Source: DSBN01 sp041686355 (lineage in GTDB: Bacteria; Spirochaetota; Spirochaetia; DSM-16054; Sediminispirochaetaceae). Taken from it: a stretch of DNA of 32,391 bases. Below the pieces are notes generated by a model. The model saw only the letters and a program-made list of their open reading frames with translations, had not been told where the DNA came from and did no database searches. Position numbers and translations under genes: made by a program. The first letter of the stretch is position 1. Every line of letters starts with the position of its first letter. The stretch spans positions 1 to 32,391 of the forward strand of contig JAWLDZ010000021.1 of NCBI GenBank assembly GCA_041686355.1. The letters are read 5' to 3'. Positions 8,381 through 16,502 of the stretch are shown in pieces.

Positions 8381-9462
8381 GTAGAAAAATGAATTTTTAT
8401 GCGGGTCCCTCGACTCTCCCGATAGAGGTACTCGAGGAGCTGAAAAATAATATTGCAGACTATCATGGCGAAGGCTATTCGATTGTGGAAGCAAGTCACC
8501 GAGGGAAGGCATATGATCAACTGCACAATGAAACTGTAGAGCTGCTCAAGGAACTGATGGGGATACCCGAAGGATATTCGGTTCTCTTCCTAGGTGGTGG
8601 TGCAACCCTACAGTTTTCTATGGTACCAATGAACATGCTTTCCGCCGGAAAAACCGCAGATTACGTAAACAGTGGCGCATGGGGTGGTAAGGCAGTCAAG
8701 GATGCCAAAAAAATCGGCAAAGTGAATGTCCTATTCGACGGGAAGGATTCAAACTACAGTACCCTTCCGGCTGCATCTGAGGTCAAGCCTTCTAGCGATT
8801 CGGCATATGTTCATATTACCTCCAACGAAACTATCGGCGGGCTGCAGTGGAAGGAATGGCCTTCGACCGGAGATACTCCGTTGGTAGCCGACATGTCCAG
8901 CGACATTCTCAGCCGGCCGGTACCGGTAGAGAAGTTTGCCATGATTTATGCGGGAGCTCAGAAAAACCTCGGTCCCGCGGGAGCCACCATTGTAATTATC
9001 CGTGATGATGTATGGAAAAATGCGCCCTCCGATTTGACTGCCTATTTAAGCTATAAGACGCATGCCGAGAAAAATTCCCTTTACAACACACCTCCTGTCT
9101 TTTCGATTTGGGGCATCAACCTGGTATTGAAGTGGATAAAGAAGCACGGCGGTGCCGAGGCCATGGCCGAGCGTGCGGCTAAAAAATCTCAGCTCCTCTA
9201 CAATACGATTGAAGAGAGCGACGGATTTTATCGCTGTCCAGTTGACCCCCACAACCGCTCAACCATGAATGTGGTATTCCGGCTGCCCAGTGAAGAGCTG
9301 GAAGCTAAGTTCATTAAAGAGGCTGAAGCTCGAGGAATGCTCGGGCTCAAGGGGCATCGGGACATTGGCGGCTGCAGGGCTTCTATTTACAACAGTGTAC
9401 CGCCTAAAGATGTTGAAGCGCTGGTTGACTTTATGAAGTCCTTTGCAAAACAGCAAGCTTAG
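8377..9462 (+). CDS. serC: Phosphoserine aminotransferase
   Basis: PLP-dependent class V aminotransferase, 361 residues, converting 3-phosphohydroxypyruvate plus glutamate to phosphoserine. The N-terminus MNFYAGPSTLP, the phosphate-binding region GGGATLQFSM, the schiff-base lysine Lys196 in GAQKNLGPAG (E. coli Lys198) and the C-terminal GHRDIGGCRASIYN all match SerC. It overlaps the preceding dehydrogenase gene, so the two are translationally coupled. Phosphoserine phosphatase (SerB) is not in the window. Confidence 0.96.
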   Translation: MSRKMNFYAGPSTLPIEVLEELKNNIADYHGEGYSIVEASHRGKAYDQLHNETVELLKELMGIPEGYSVLFLGGGATLQFSMVPMNMLSAGKTADYVNSGAWGGKAVKDAKKIGKVNVLFDGKDSNYSTLPAASEVKPSSDSAYVHITSNETIGGLQWKEWPSTGDTPLVADMSSDILSRPVPVEKFAMIYAGAQKNLGPAGATIVIIRDDVWKNAPSDLTAYLSYKTHAEKNSLYNTPPVFSIWGINLVLKWIKKHGGAEAMAERAAKKSQLLYNTIEESDGFYRCPVDPHNRSTMNVVFRLPSEELEAKFIKEAEARGMLGLKGHRDIGGCRASIYNSVPPKDVEALVDFMKSFAKQQA

Positions 9463-9484
9463 TGTAAACTATATATATTGATTT

Positions 9485-9934
9485 ATGAAAATAGATGAAA
9501 CAAATATAGAAATAATAAAGCATCTTCGTGATGGGCGTAAGTCTTTCAGTACAATTGCTGAGGCTCTCTCCATCACGGAGAACACCGTTCGGTCGCGGGT
9601 CAATAAGCTGCTTGAAGAGGGAATCCTTGAGATTTCAGGGCTTGTTGATCCGGAATCCCTACCAGGCCATCGCATGATCATCATCGGAGTAAAGCTGTCC
9701 ACGGTGGAACTGGTTCGTATGGGAAAGGAGTTTAACAACCTCCGCGGAGTGGTTTCAGTAAGCGTGGTAACCGGCCGCTACGATTTGATCGTACAGGTTT
9801 TGCTTAACGAGAATGAAGGCTTTGGACTGCTGGAGTTTTTTACGGAAGAGCTGTCCCGGATTAGTGAGATACAAGAGGTCGAAACTTTCGTTGTATATCA
9901 GGGGTATAACCTTCGGGTACCCTATATTTTATAG
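9485..9934 (+). CDS. Lrp/AsnC-family transcriptional regulator
   Basis: A 149-residue DNA-binding regulator. The N-terminal winged helix-turn-helix (about 3-52) includes FSTIAEALSITENTVRSRVN. The C-terminal ligand-binding/oligomerisation RAM domain (about 65-140) includes VVSVSVVTGRYDLIVQVLL. It sits 22 bases after serC and 11 before gcvT, between serine-synthesis and glycine-cleavage functions. I infer that it senses an amino acid, possibly serine or glycine, and controls this unit. No clear ribosome-binding site precedes the ATG. TATATT lies only five bases upstream of it, but no matching -35 box was found. Confidence 0.92.
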   Translation: MKIDETNIEIIKHLRDGRKSFSTIAEALSITENTVRSRVNKLLEEGILEISGLVDPESLPGHRMIIIGVKLSTVELVRMGKEFNNLRGVVSVSVVTGRYDLIVQVLLNENEGFGLLEFFTEELSRISEIQEVETFVVYQGYNLRVPYIL

Positions 9935-9945
9935 GAGGAGAGACC

Positions 9946-11064
9946 ATGTTAAAAAAAACACCTTTGTATGATGTTTACAAGGATTACAAAGGGGTAAAGC
10001 TCATCGATTTTGGAGGATGGGAACTGCCCGTAAACTTTGAGAGCGGTATTATTGACGAACATCTTGCGGTACGTAAGAATGCAGGTCTGTTCGATGTTTC
10101 ACATATGGGCGAGATCACCGTTGAAGGGTCGAACAGTGAAGAGTTCGTCAACTGGCTGGTGACCAACGATGTAAAGACAATGGATGACTATCAATGTCTG
10201 TACAGCCCCATGTGCTATCCCCACGGAGGAGTGGTGGATGATTTAATGATCTACCGTTATTCTCCTACTTCATATCTGCTGGTGGTAAATGCCGCCAACA
10301 CCGATAAAGACTTTAAGTGGATCACTGAAGAAAACGAATGGATCAAAAGCCACGAAGATGCACCGACCATCAAGAACGTATCTGCCGATTACGCACAGAT
10401 CGCCTTGCAGGGGCCAAAGGCCAATGACTATCTGCGCGAAATTGTGGGTCCGGTAGTGGATGAAATTAAGTTTTTCCGCTTCAAGGACGCCATCGAAATT
10501 GGGGGCCAAAGCTGTATTGTCAGCAGAACTGGTTACACCGGCGAGGACGGCTTTGAAATATACTGCGACAGTTCTGCAGCTGCAAAAGTGTGGAATACTG
10601 TACTCGATCATACAAAGGCTCGCGGCGTACTGCCCTGCGGTTTAGGAGCACGGGATACCTTGCGGTTTGAATCAAAACTGCCGTTGTACGGTCATGAGCT
10701 TACTCAGGACATTACTCCCCTTGAGGCCAACTTGTCGGTTTTTGTAAAACTCGAAGCTGAAGATTTCTGCGGGAAGGATGCATTGGTAAAACAAAAGGAG
10801 ACAGGTGTTCCTCGCTCACTCCGGGGTTGCGAAATGATTGACCGTGGAGTACCACGGGAACACTACAAGGTGTTTTCCACAGAGGGCGATGAAATAGGAT
10901 ATGTAACCAGCGGTTCTAAATCGATTATGTTGGACAAATTCTGTGGTCTGGTACTAATTAAACGTGGAATCGGGCTTAAGATCGACGATGAAATCGAAAT
11001 TGAAATGAACAAAAAGCGGAAACGGGCAAAACTGGTCAAAACTCCCTTTTATAAAAAAACCTAG
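9946..11064 (+). CDS. gcvT: Aminomethyltransferase (glycine cleavage T-protein)
   Basis: A 372-residue, tetrahydrofolate-dependent enzyme that releases ammonia from the aminomethyl-lipoyl H-protein and forms 5,10-methylene-THF. The start MLKKTPLYDVY, FDVSHMGEI, the acidic pair Asp98-Asp99 in GGVVDDLMIYR (the first aligns with the catalytic Asp region), TGYTGEDGFEIY and CGLGARDTLRFE are all diagnostic. GGAGGAG precedes the ATG. A terminator follows and no gcvH, gcvPA or gcvPB is next to it, so the rest of the system must lie elsewhere or be missing. A folate-dependent role outside glycine cleavage is less likely given the close match. Confidence 0.94.
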   Translation: MLKKTPLYDVYKDYKGVKLIDFGGWELPVNFESGIIDEHLAVRKNAGLFDVSHMGEITVEGSNSEEFVNWLVTNDVKTMDDYQCLYSPMCYPHGGVVDDLMIYRYSPTSYLLVVNAANTDKDFKWITEENEWIKSHEDAPTIKNVSADYAQIALQGPKANDYLREIVGPVVDEIKFFRFKDAIEIGGQSCIVSRTGYTGEDGFEIYCDSSAAAKVWNTVLDHTKARGVLPCGLGARDTLRFESKLPLYGHELTQDITPLEANLSVFVKLEAEDFCGKDALVKQKETGVPRSLRGCEMIDRGVPREHYKVFSTEGDEIGYVTSGSKSIMLDKFCGLVLIKRGIGLKIDDEIEIEMNKKRKRAKLVKTPFYKKT

Positions 11065-11130
11065 AGCAGGTTTATTGCTGACCTTTAACAGACGTTGTTG
11101 CAGCGACTGTTTATTTTCTAAGTACCTAAG

Positions 11131-11164
11131 GCCGTCCTATTGAAAAGGGCGGCTGTTTTTTTTT
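11131..11164 (+). terminator. Rho-independent terminator after gcvT
   Basis: GCCGTCCT (11131-11138) pairs with AGGGCGGC (11146-11153), including one G-U pair, around a seven-base loop. TGTTTTTTTTT follows. It closes the serA-like/serC/lrp/gcvT transcript. The stretch 11065-11130 shows no gene. Confidence 0.9.
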
Positions 11165-11172
11165 AGTGAAGC

Positions 11173-11201
11173 TTGTCACCAAAGGATATTCTCACTACAA
11201 T
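11173..11201 (+). promoter_or_regulatory. Predicted promoter of the dihydroorotate-dehydrogenase-like gene
   Basis: TTGTCA (11173-11178) and TACAAT (11196-11201) are separated by 17 bases, a close match to sigma70. It directly follows the upstream terminator. The implied transcription start near 11208 supports the ATG at 11233. Confidence 0.7.
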
Positions 11202-11232
11202 AGGGTAGGAATCAGTGAAGGAGGAACAGCAG

Positions 11233-12216
11233 ATGAGTGATTTATCAACTACTTATATGGGGATGCAGCTGAAAAACCCAATTATTGTTGCGAGCTCGCA
11301 TCTTACCTTTGACATAGATAAATTAAAGAAGTGTGAGGCCGCCGGAGCGGGTGCAGTAGTTTTAAAATCTTTATTTGAAGAGCAGATCAAAATAGAGACT
11401 GATCGAATGATCGGTGAACTAAACTTCGATGCCCATACCGACGCCTACGACTACTTTCAGCAGTCCAGTCAGGACTATCATCTGAATAAATACCTCGATC
11501 TGGTCGAGCAGGCCAAACAGCACCTGTCCATCCCGGTAATTGCCAGCGTAAATTGTATTTCCGATGGAAACTGGATTGAATATGCCGAGCGATTTGAAAA
11601 GATGGGAGCCGATGCCCTGGAGCTGAATGTGTTTATCATTCCCGCCGACGAAAAAACTCCGGGTAAAGTAATTGAAGATAAGTATATTGATATTCTCAAG
11701 AAGGTTAAGCAGAAGGTTCATATCCCGGTGGCTCTTAAGCTTGGCAGTCAGTTTTCCGGCATGGCCCACATGATGCACCGCTTTGGACAGGAGGGGGCCG
11801 ATGGCCTTGTTTTGTTCAACCGTTTCTATAAACCGGATATTGACATAGAAAATTTTAAGCTGCAGGCTGCTCAAGTATTTAGTGTTCCTGAAGAGATGAG
11901 CTTCACCCTGCAGTGGATTGCAATTTTGGCCGGCAAAGTGAACGCCGACCTGGCAGCGACAACCGGAATTCATTCAAGTGCCGACATCATCAAGCAGATT
12001 TTAGCAGGGGCGCATGCGGTAGAAATGTGTTCAGCCTTAATGAAAAACGGTATCGAAATTATCGATACCTATTTGAAAGAAATAGAACAGTGGATGCAGC
12101 GTAAGGGTTTTGACTCACTGGATGATTTCAGAGGAAAAATGAGCCAGGAATCCTTTACACATCCCGAAGCTTATGAGCGTTCCCAGTACGTAAAATCTCT
12201 TGTGGGTATAGAATAG
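11233..12216 (+). CDS. Dihydroorotate dehydrogenase-like flavoprotein
   Basis: A 327-residue TIM-barrel protein of the PyrD/DHOD superfamily, expected to bind FMN. Family features are the start YMGMQLKNPIIVASSHLTF, VPVALKLGSQF, and the phosphate-binding end with AATTGIHSSADIIKQILAGA followed by AVEMCSAL. The active-site loop after ELNV reads FIIPAD, lacking the cysteine or serine expected of a genuine dihydroorotate dehydrogenase, so a role in pyrimidine synthesis is doubtful. I start at ATG 11233, with AAGGAGG seven bases upstream; an in-frame GTG at 11215 is less likely. It is a single-gene unit that ends convergently with the next gene. Its substrate is unknown. Confidence 0.85.
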   Translation: MSDLSTTYMGMQLKNPIIVASSHLTFDIDKLKKCEAAGAGAVVLKSLFEEQIKIETDRMIGELNFDAHTDAYDYFQQSSQDYHLNKYLDLVEQAKQHLSIPVIASVNCISDGNWIEYAERFEKMGADALELNVFIIPADEKTPGKVIEDKYIDILKKVKQKVHIPVALKLGSQFSGMAHMMHRFGQEGADGLVLFNRFYKPDIDIENFKLQAAQVFSVPEEMSFTLQWIAILAGKVNADLAATTGIHSSADIIKQILAGAHAVEMCSALMKNGIEIIDTYLKEIEQWMQRKGFDSLDDFRGKMSQESFTHPEAYERSQYVKSLVGIE

Positions 12217-12221
12217 GCTTT

Positions 12222-12980
12222 TTATGTTGTGTCCCTTAGCCTGTACCTCTCGTGCAGGCTGAGAAGAGCCTGTTCCAATCGTGAGCCGAGCTCCGGACCA
12301 CGGTCGGTAGTCACATCATCTTCATTGTCAAATATCACATAGGGAACCTGAATTCCCTGAATTGATATATACTGTGAATCAGCCGGACCGCGGAACTCCA
12401 CCCAATCGATCTCTTTGTACAGCGCGGTGAGTTTTTCATCCGAGAGGCCGTGCTCCAGAATACTGTCGGGCTTTTCCGGATTGAAGCGCTTACGGTTTTT
12501 ACGAAGCGACTCTTTAAACGACACATCGACATACAGAATTGCCGCTTTGGATAGTATTTTCCTATCAACATGTCGAAACGCCTCCCGGTAGCCCCCGTGT
12601 TCTTTGCCCCTCGAAAACTCAATCACCGCCGAGAAGGGATTCGAGGGAATAGCTGAAAGGAGAGCCGAAGCGGCTTGGCGGTCCCGGACCGCCTTGCGGT
12701 AGTCAAGGCATATACGGCGGATCAGTAGGTTCCACAGATGGGGAGCGGCAAAGTTCCCCTGGTCATCGGTATGCAGCCGCGGCTTTCCCATCTCTTCTAG
12801 AAGGGCGTCCTCTTCGAACCAGGTCCAGAGCATCGGAAAGTCATCTATCACCTGCAGGTCGGAGGCGAGCCGCATCCGCTGCGGCCGCTCCTCCGGATCC
12901 AACCGCTGCAAGTAGTCAATAATCTCGCTCTTGCCGGCCCCGGGACGGGCCAGCAGAAAAAGTACCTCTATTGTCTCCAT
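12222..12980 (-). CDS. P-loop NTPase/kinase-like protein of unknown function
   Basis: A 252-residue protein that I do not recognise. The N-terminus has a hydrophobic strand and a Walker A-type loop, LLARPGAGKSE (Lys17, Ser18), with alanine replacing the first glycine, as in small-molecule kinases and other P-loop enzymes. The rest is charged and apparently cytoplasmic, without membrane segments. I start at ATG 12980 with GAGGT upstream; a TTG at 13007 would add nine residues but has no ribosome-binding site. It lies 53 bases after phnE on the same strand and is probably the last gene of the phn unit. It does not resemble PhnN closely enough to be named. A nucleotide- or phosphonate-related kinase is only a guess. 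Confidence 0.7.
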   Translation of the reverse strand: METIEVLFLLARPGAGKSEIIDYLQRLDPEERPQRMRLASDLQVIDDFPMLWTWFEEDALLEEMGKPRLHTDDQGNFAAPHLWNLLIRRICLDYRKAVRDRQAASALLSAIPSNPFSAVIEFSRGKEHGGYREAFRHVDRKILSKAAILYVDVSFKESLRKNRKRFNPEKPDSILEHGLSDEKLTALYKEIDWVEFRGPADSQYISIQGIQVPYVIFDNEDDVTTDRGPELGSRLEQALLSLHERYRLRDTT

Positions 12981-13033
12981 GTTCCGTTTTACCTCAGGCG
13001 CTTTCAAAAAACAAGGATTTTTGAAACGCCTAT

Positions 13034-14548
13034 TTACACAAATTTCTGTCGAATCTCAGCGCTCACATAATCGAGTATTGCAACGGTCAGGGCGATGAAC
13101 CATACCGCAATTCCCGCCGATTTGTACTCGAGCAGACGTATATACTGAACCAGCAGGAATCCAATACCGCCTCCGCCGACCATACCTATAACCGTCGACA
13201 TACGGACATTTATGTCCCAGCGGTAGATGGTAAAGGAGACAAAGGGCGGAATCATCTGCGGTACTACTGCATACATGATAGTCTGGAGTTTATTCGCACC
13301 CGTCGCCTGAATCGCTTCAATCGGACCGGGGTTGATACCTTCGATCGCCTCTGAATAGAGTTTCCCGAGGGCCGCAATTGAGTGGATTGTCAGGGCTACA
13401 ATACCGGCAAACGGCCCGAGTCCTACCCATACCACCGCAATGAGAGCCCAGATGAGGGGTTCGATTGCCCGGACGATATTCAGTACCGTACGGGTGAGGT
13501 AATAGATGGTCAAGGTAATCCAGGAGGTGGACATCAGGTTTCGGGCGGCCAGAAAGCTAATCGGTACTGAGAAAATGATACCAAATATGGTGGCCATCAT
13601 GCCCATAAAAATGGTTTCGATAATTAATTCAATAGTCAGAATCAAGGGCTGACTGGGCAGGGGAGGGCCAACTTGGCTTACCTGCCGGGCCATTACCTGG
13701 TGTATCTGCTGCCCCTGCGCACTGGGAGGGATCAGCCTGTAGGGCATGATCATCTCCTTCTCGAAGGATCCTTCGCTGTTGGTCATCACACTTACGTATT
13801 CACCCTGGTAGCGGGGTCTGAACTCATTACCAATAGAATCACTCCACCAAATTTGAGTACGCGTATTCGGTTCGAAATTCTCCCCGTACACCGTGATTTT
13901 TGTGCCGGGAATTGCCTGGTTGTCCTCATCAAGTCTTGAAAGTTCCCCCTTTCGCGGACTGACCCTTAGATAGGGTTCTCCTTCACTTTTTTCGGGCACC
14001 GGGGGAGCGGCGCCTTCGGAATCGACCAGTACCTTCGCTCCGGCTTCCACTGTGTCGGTGTCGTGGGTAACCGCCGCCTCCCAGGGCCAGAGAATTTTAG
14101 ACAGCGGCACCCAGGCCTCATTTGCATCGCTGGACAGTTTCACAAGGTCGATTTCGCTTATTTGCCAGCCGATTGTAAAAAATACCACCAGGATTAGAAC
14201 AAAAATTGAGTTTCCGAACTGTTTGTTTGGATTAGTTTGTTTGGCAGCGTCGATCACAATCCAGAGCCAGAGCCCGGCGATCGCCAACAGTCCGAAACCG
14301 ACAAACATGGGAGCTCTGTCCAGGGATTTGAACAGGGTCGGCCAGAATCCGTCGGCCAGCCTTCCTAAAAGGGTTATTCGCCACACCAGCAGACCGATAA
14401 TGCTGGCCATAGCCCCGAACATCAGTAAACCACGCTGCACCCGTCGGGCCAGTATCTGGCCTAAGCCCGGCAGAATCAGCGACAGTACTGCAGCGGTGGG
14501 AGCAGTTACGAAGGATCGTTTTTTTTCTTGCTTGATTATTTGTGACAT
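13034..14548 (-). CDS. phnE: Phosphonate-type ABC transporter permease with long N-terminal extension
   Basis: Inner-membrane permease of a phosphonate/phosphite-type importer. The C-terminal half (about 300-504) is a normal PhnE permease domain with several membrane helices and the ABC-contact loop near GPIEAIQATGA. The protein has 504 residues against about 260 for classical PhnE. The first 130 residues carry about three membrane segments beginning with LSLILPGLGQI, a TM2-like PGxGQ motif. Residues about 190-290 look like an extracytoplasmic beta-sandwich of IPT/TIG type (GTKITVYGENFEPNT). GGAGGAG precedes the ATG. It starts two bases after the phnC stop. Confidence 0.88.
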   Translation of the reverse strand: MSQIIKQEKKRSFVTAPTAAVLSLILPGLGQILARRVQRGLLMFGAMASIIGLLVWRITLLGRLADGFWPTLFKSLDRAPMFVGFGLLAIAGLWLWIVIDAAKQTNPNKQFGNSIFVLILVVFFTIGWQISEIDLVKLSSDANEAWVPLSKILWPWEAAVTHDTDTVEAGAKVLVDSEGAAPPVPEKSEGEPYLRVSPRKGELSRLDEDNQAIPGTKITVYGENFEPNTRTQIWWSDSIGNEFRPRYQGEYVSVMTNSEGSFEKEMIMPYRLIPPSAQGQQIHQVMARQVSQVGPPLPSQPLILTIELIIETIFMGMMATIFGIIFSVPISFLAARNLMSTSWITLTIYYLTRTVLNIVRAIEPLIWALIAVVWVGLGPFAGIVALTIHSIAALGKLYSEAIEGINPGPIEAIQATGANKLQTIMYAVVPQMIPPFVSFTIYRWDINVRMSTVIGMVGGGGIGFLLVQYIRLLEYKSAGIAVWFIALTVAILDYVSAEIRQKFV

Positions 14549-14550
14549 GC

Positions 14551-15339
14551 CTACTCCTCCCCCTTGTCGAACTCGCCGGCGTTGACCCGTATGGCCTCTT
14601 CGCCGTAGATCTCTTTGAACTGTTCGTCGGTCATTTTGCGGATATCCTCGCGGTCGCCGCGGTAAACAACCTGACCGTCCCGCAGGCCGATTACCTTGCT
14701 AGCGTAGCGCTGAACCAAATCGAGATAATGAAGACTGCATATAACGGAAATATGCGACTCATGATTCAGCTGCTCCAGATACCCAAGAATGGTGTGGGCC
14801 AGTACCGGATCGAGACTGGCTACCGGTTCATCCGCCAACATCATACTTGGATTCTGCATCAGTGCCCTGGCAATCCCCACGCGCTGCCGTTGCCCCCCGG
14901 ACAGTTCATCCGCCCGTTTAGCAGCCTGATCGGTAATACCCACCTTCTCCAGAGCCGCCATGGCCTCTTTTTTTGCCCCCGGCGGATACTTGTGCAGTAT
15001 ACTGGCCCAGGGGTTGATATAACCGAGTTTTCCAGAGAGCACATTGGTCATGACACTGGAACGGTCTACTAAATTGAAGTGTTGAAAAATCATTCCGATT
15101 TTACGGCGAATCCGACGCAGCTCGCTTGGTTCGGCCGCGGTGATATCCTGACCGTCCATAATAATCTGGCCCTTAGTCGGGTCTATCAGTCGGTTAATAC
15201 AGCGCAGCAGGGTTGATTTTCCTGAGCCGCTGAGTCCGATGACAACTAAAAACTCACCATCTTCCACGGTAAAACTCACATCATCCAGTGCCAGGGTGCC
15301 GTCGGGATAAATCTTGGTGAGGTTTTTTATTTCAAGCAT
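14551..15339 (-). CDS. phnC: Phosphonate-type ABC transporter ATP-binding protein
   Basis: A 262-residue ATPase that powers import through PhnE. Walker A is GLSGSGKST (35-43), the ABC signature is LSGGQRQRVGIARAL, and Walker B is MMLADEPVASLDP. Its size and sequence fit PhnC rather than general amino-acid or phosphate (PstB) ATPases. It lies between phnD and phnE in the usual order. GGGGGA precedes the ATG. The substrate could be a phosphonate, phosphite or another organophosphorus compound. No C-P lyase or phosphonatase genes are in the window. Confidence 0.95.
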   Translation of the reverse strand: MLEIKNLTKIYPDGTLALDDVSFTVEDGEFLVVIGLSGSGKSTLLRCINRLIDPTKGQIIMDGQDITAAEPSELRRIRRKIGMIFQHFNLVDRSSVMTNVLSGKLGYINPWASILHKYPPGAKKEAMAALEKVGITDQAAKRADELSGGQRQRVGIARALMQNPSMMLADEPVASLDPVLAHTILGYLEQLNHESHISVICSLHYLDLVQRYASKVIGLRDGQVVYRGDREDIRKMTDEQFKEIYGEEAIRVNAGEFDKGEE

Positions 15340-15367
15340 ATTTCCCCCAATATTACTGCAGACAACA

Positions 15368-15394
15368 AGAGGGGGATAAACCCTATCCCCCTCT
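15368..15394 (-). repeat. Intercistronic hairpin between phnD and phnC
   Basis: A perfect 10-base stem, AGAGGGGGAT (15368-15377) with ATCCCCCTCT (15385-15394), closes a 7-base loop. It lies 28 bases after the phnD stop. On the phn strand no T-run follows, so it is better read as an mRNA-stabilising or partial-attenuation hairpin than as a full terminator. Confidence 0.7.
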
Positions 15395-15422
15395 GTGTTC
15401 TGTTTTTTTGCTCAGCAGACCT

Positions 15423-16331
15423 TTAGTCTATCAGCTCTTGAACGTCCATTCCTGAGGCTTGAAGAACCTGGCGGAAGGGATCGTAGAAATCGTCGCCGTG
15501 CCGTTCAAGGTCATTCCACTGGTAGGCAGTGTTCAGCGCCTCTTTGCCTTCTTCAGTTGCAACGATCTTCAGCAGGGCATCAATAATGGTGTTTCGCATC
15601 TCTTCGGAAATGGAGGGATGGAACTGTACCCCGTCGTTGGGGATATCGGTGGTCACACCGATTACAACTACTTCTTCCATCACATCGGGATAGTCGTCTT
15701 CCATTCGTGTACGGGCATCTACGTAGGTGGCCCCTACATCTGCATCGCCGTTGTAGACTGCCGATACAACTGTATCGTGACTGCCGGCATCAACGACGTT
15801 TTTAAGATCGGTATCGGGATCGACTCCCTCTGCTCGCATGGTAATCATGGGAATTATCCAGCTGCTGGTAGAGAGGGGATCGGCGCGGGCAAAGGTTTTG
15901 CCGGCAAAATCGGCAACTTCGCTGATTCCGCTGTCGGCGCGGGTGATAAACTGTCCGTTATAGGTGGGGCTTCCGTAGCGAACTGCTACCAAGCCTGCAT
16001 CCGCCACACCGCGGTCGGCGGCCATGATATATGAAAAGGTAGCCAGAGAGGCCATGTGAGCCTTTGGGGGATCACTGGACAGTGCTTCCACTACCCCAAC
16101 ATACTCGGTGGCTACATTGGTCTTAAAATAATAACCGGTTTCTTTATGCAGCATGTCGGCAACCTCTTCAGCCCCCGCGGCAACCCGTTCCATCTCACCG
16201 GACGGTACGAACGACCAGATAATTGGATTGTCCTCTGAGCCTAACGGCTGCTCTTGCTTTCCACCAGCAAAGGCTATCGAGGTAACCAGCAGGGTGACTA
16301 AAACTAGAAAAAGAGCCCTTTTTCTATTCAT
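15423..16331 (-). CDS. phnD: Phosphonate-type ABC transporter substrate-binding protein
   Basis: A 302-residue periplasmic binding protein of the PhnD/SsuA-like fold. The cleavable signal peptide is about residues 1-22, ending SIAFA, and the mature protein begins GGKQEQP with no lipobox cysteine. Family features are IIWSFVPSGE near the mature start, the middle segment ATFSYIMAADRG, the conserved AGSHDTVVSAVYNGDADVGATY stretch and the downstream region VTTDIPNDGV. AAAGGAGG lies upstream of the ATG. It is the first gene of the phn unit and has its own strong promoter. The 84 bases between it and phnC hold a stable hairpin. The ligand cannot be decided from the sequence. Confidence 0.93.
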   Translation of the reverse strand: MNRKRALFLVLVTLLVTSIAFAGGKQEQPLGSEDNPIIWSFVPSGEMERVAAGAEEVADMLHKETGYYFKTNVATEYVGVVEALSSDPPKAHMASLATFSYIMAADRGVADAGLVAVRYGSPTYNGQFITRADSGISEVADFAGKTFARADPLSTSSWIIPMITMRAEGVDPDTDLKNVVDAGSHDTVVSAVYNGDADVGATYVDARTRMEDDYPDVMEEVVVIGVTTDIPNDGVQFHPSISEEMRNTIIDALLKIVATEEGKEALNTAYQWNDLERHGDDFYDPFRQVLQASGMDVQELID

Positions 16332-16384
16332 CTTTCTTCCTCCTTTAAGTTTCGCTAAACAATTTCTAAGTGATTAGCCTTTGC

Positions 16385-16413
16385 ATTATATCGCGGCATA
16401 TATGAGTAGACAA
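16385..16413 (-). promoter_or_regulatory. Predicted promoter of the phn unit
   Basis: On the minus strand TTGTCT (16408-16413) and a perfect TATAAT (16385-16390) are separated by 17 bases. The implied start lies near 16378, giving a leader of about 45 bases. I did not recognise a Pho box. Confidence 0.7.
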
Positions 16414-16502
16414 TAAGGAATTTGCTTAATTTTTGTTGATTTCCCATCTACCTTTACTTTGTGGCGGATAATGCGTTATTCTTGAAATACCAAGGTGGTG
16501 TT

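Noticed and set aside
9951..9958. Run of eight A just after the gcvT start, as a phase-variation tract
   Set aside because: It only encodes lysines in an otherwise ordinary metabolic gene; a single short homopolymer is not enough evidence.
12238..12260. Nine-base hairpin just after the DHOD-like gene, as a terminator
   Set aside because: No T-run follows on the + strand and it lies inside the coding end of the opposite gene, so it may be a coding coincidence.
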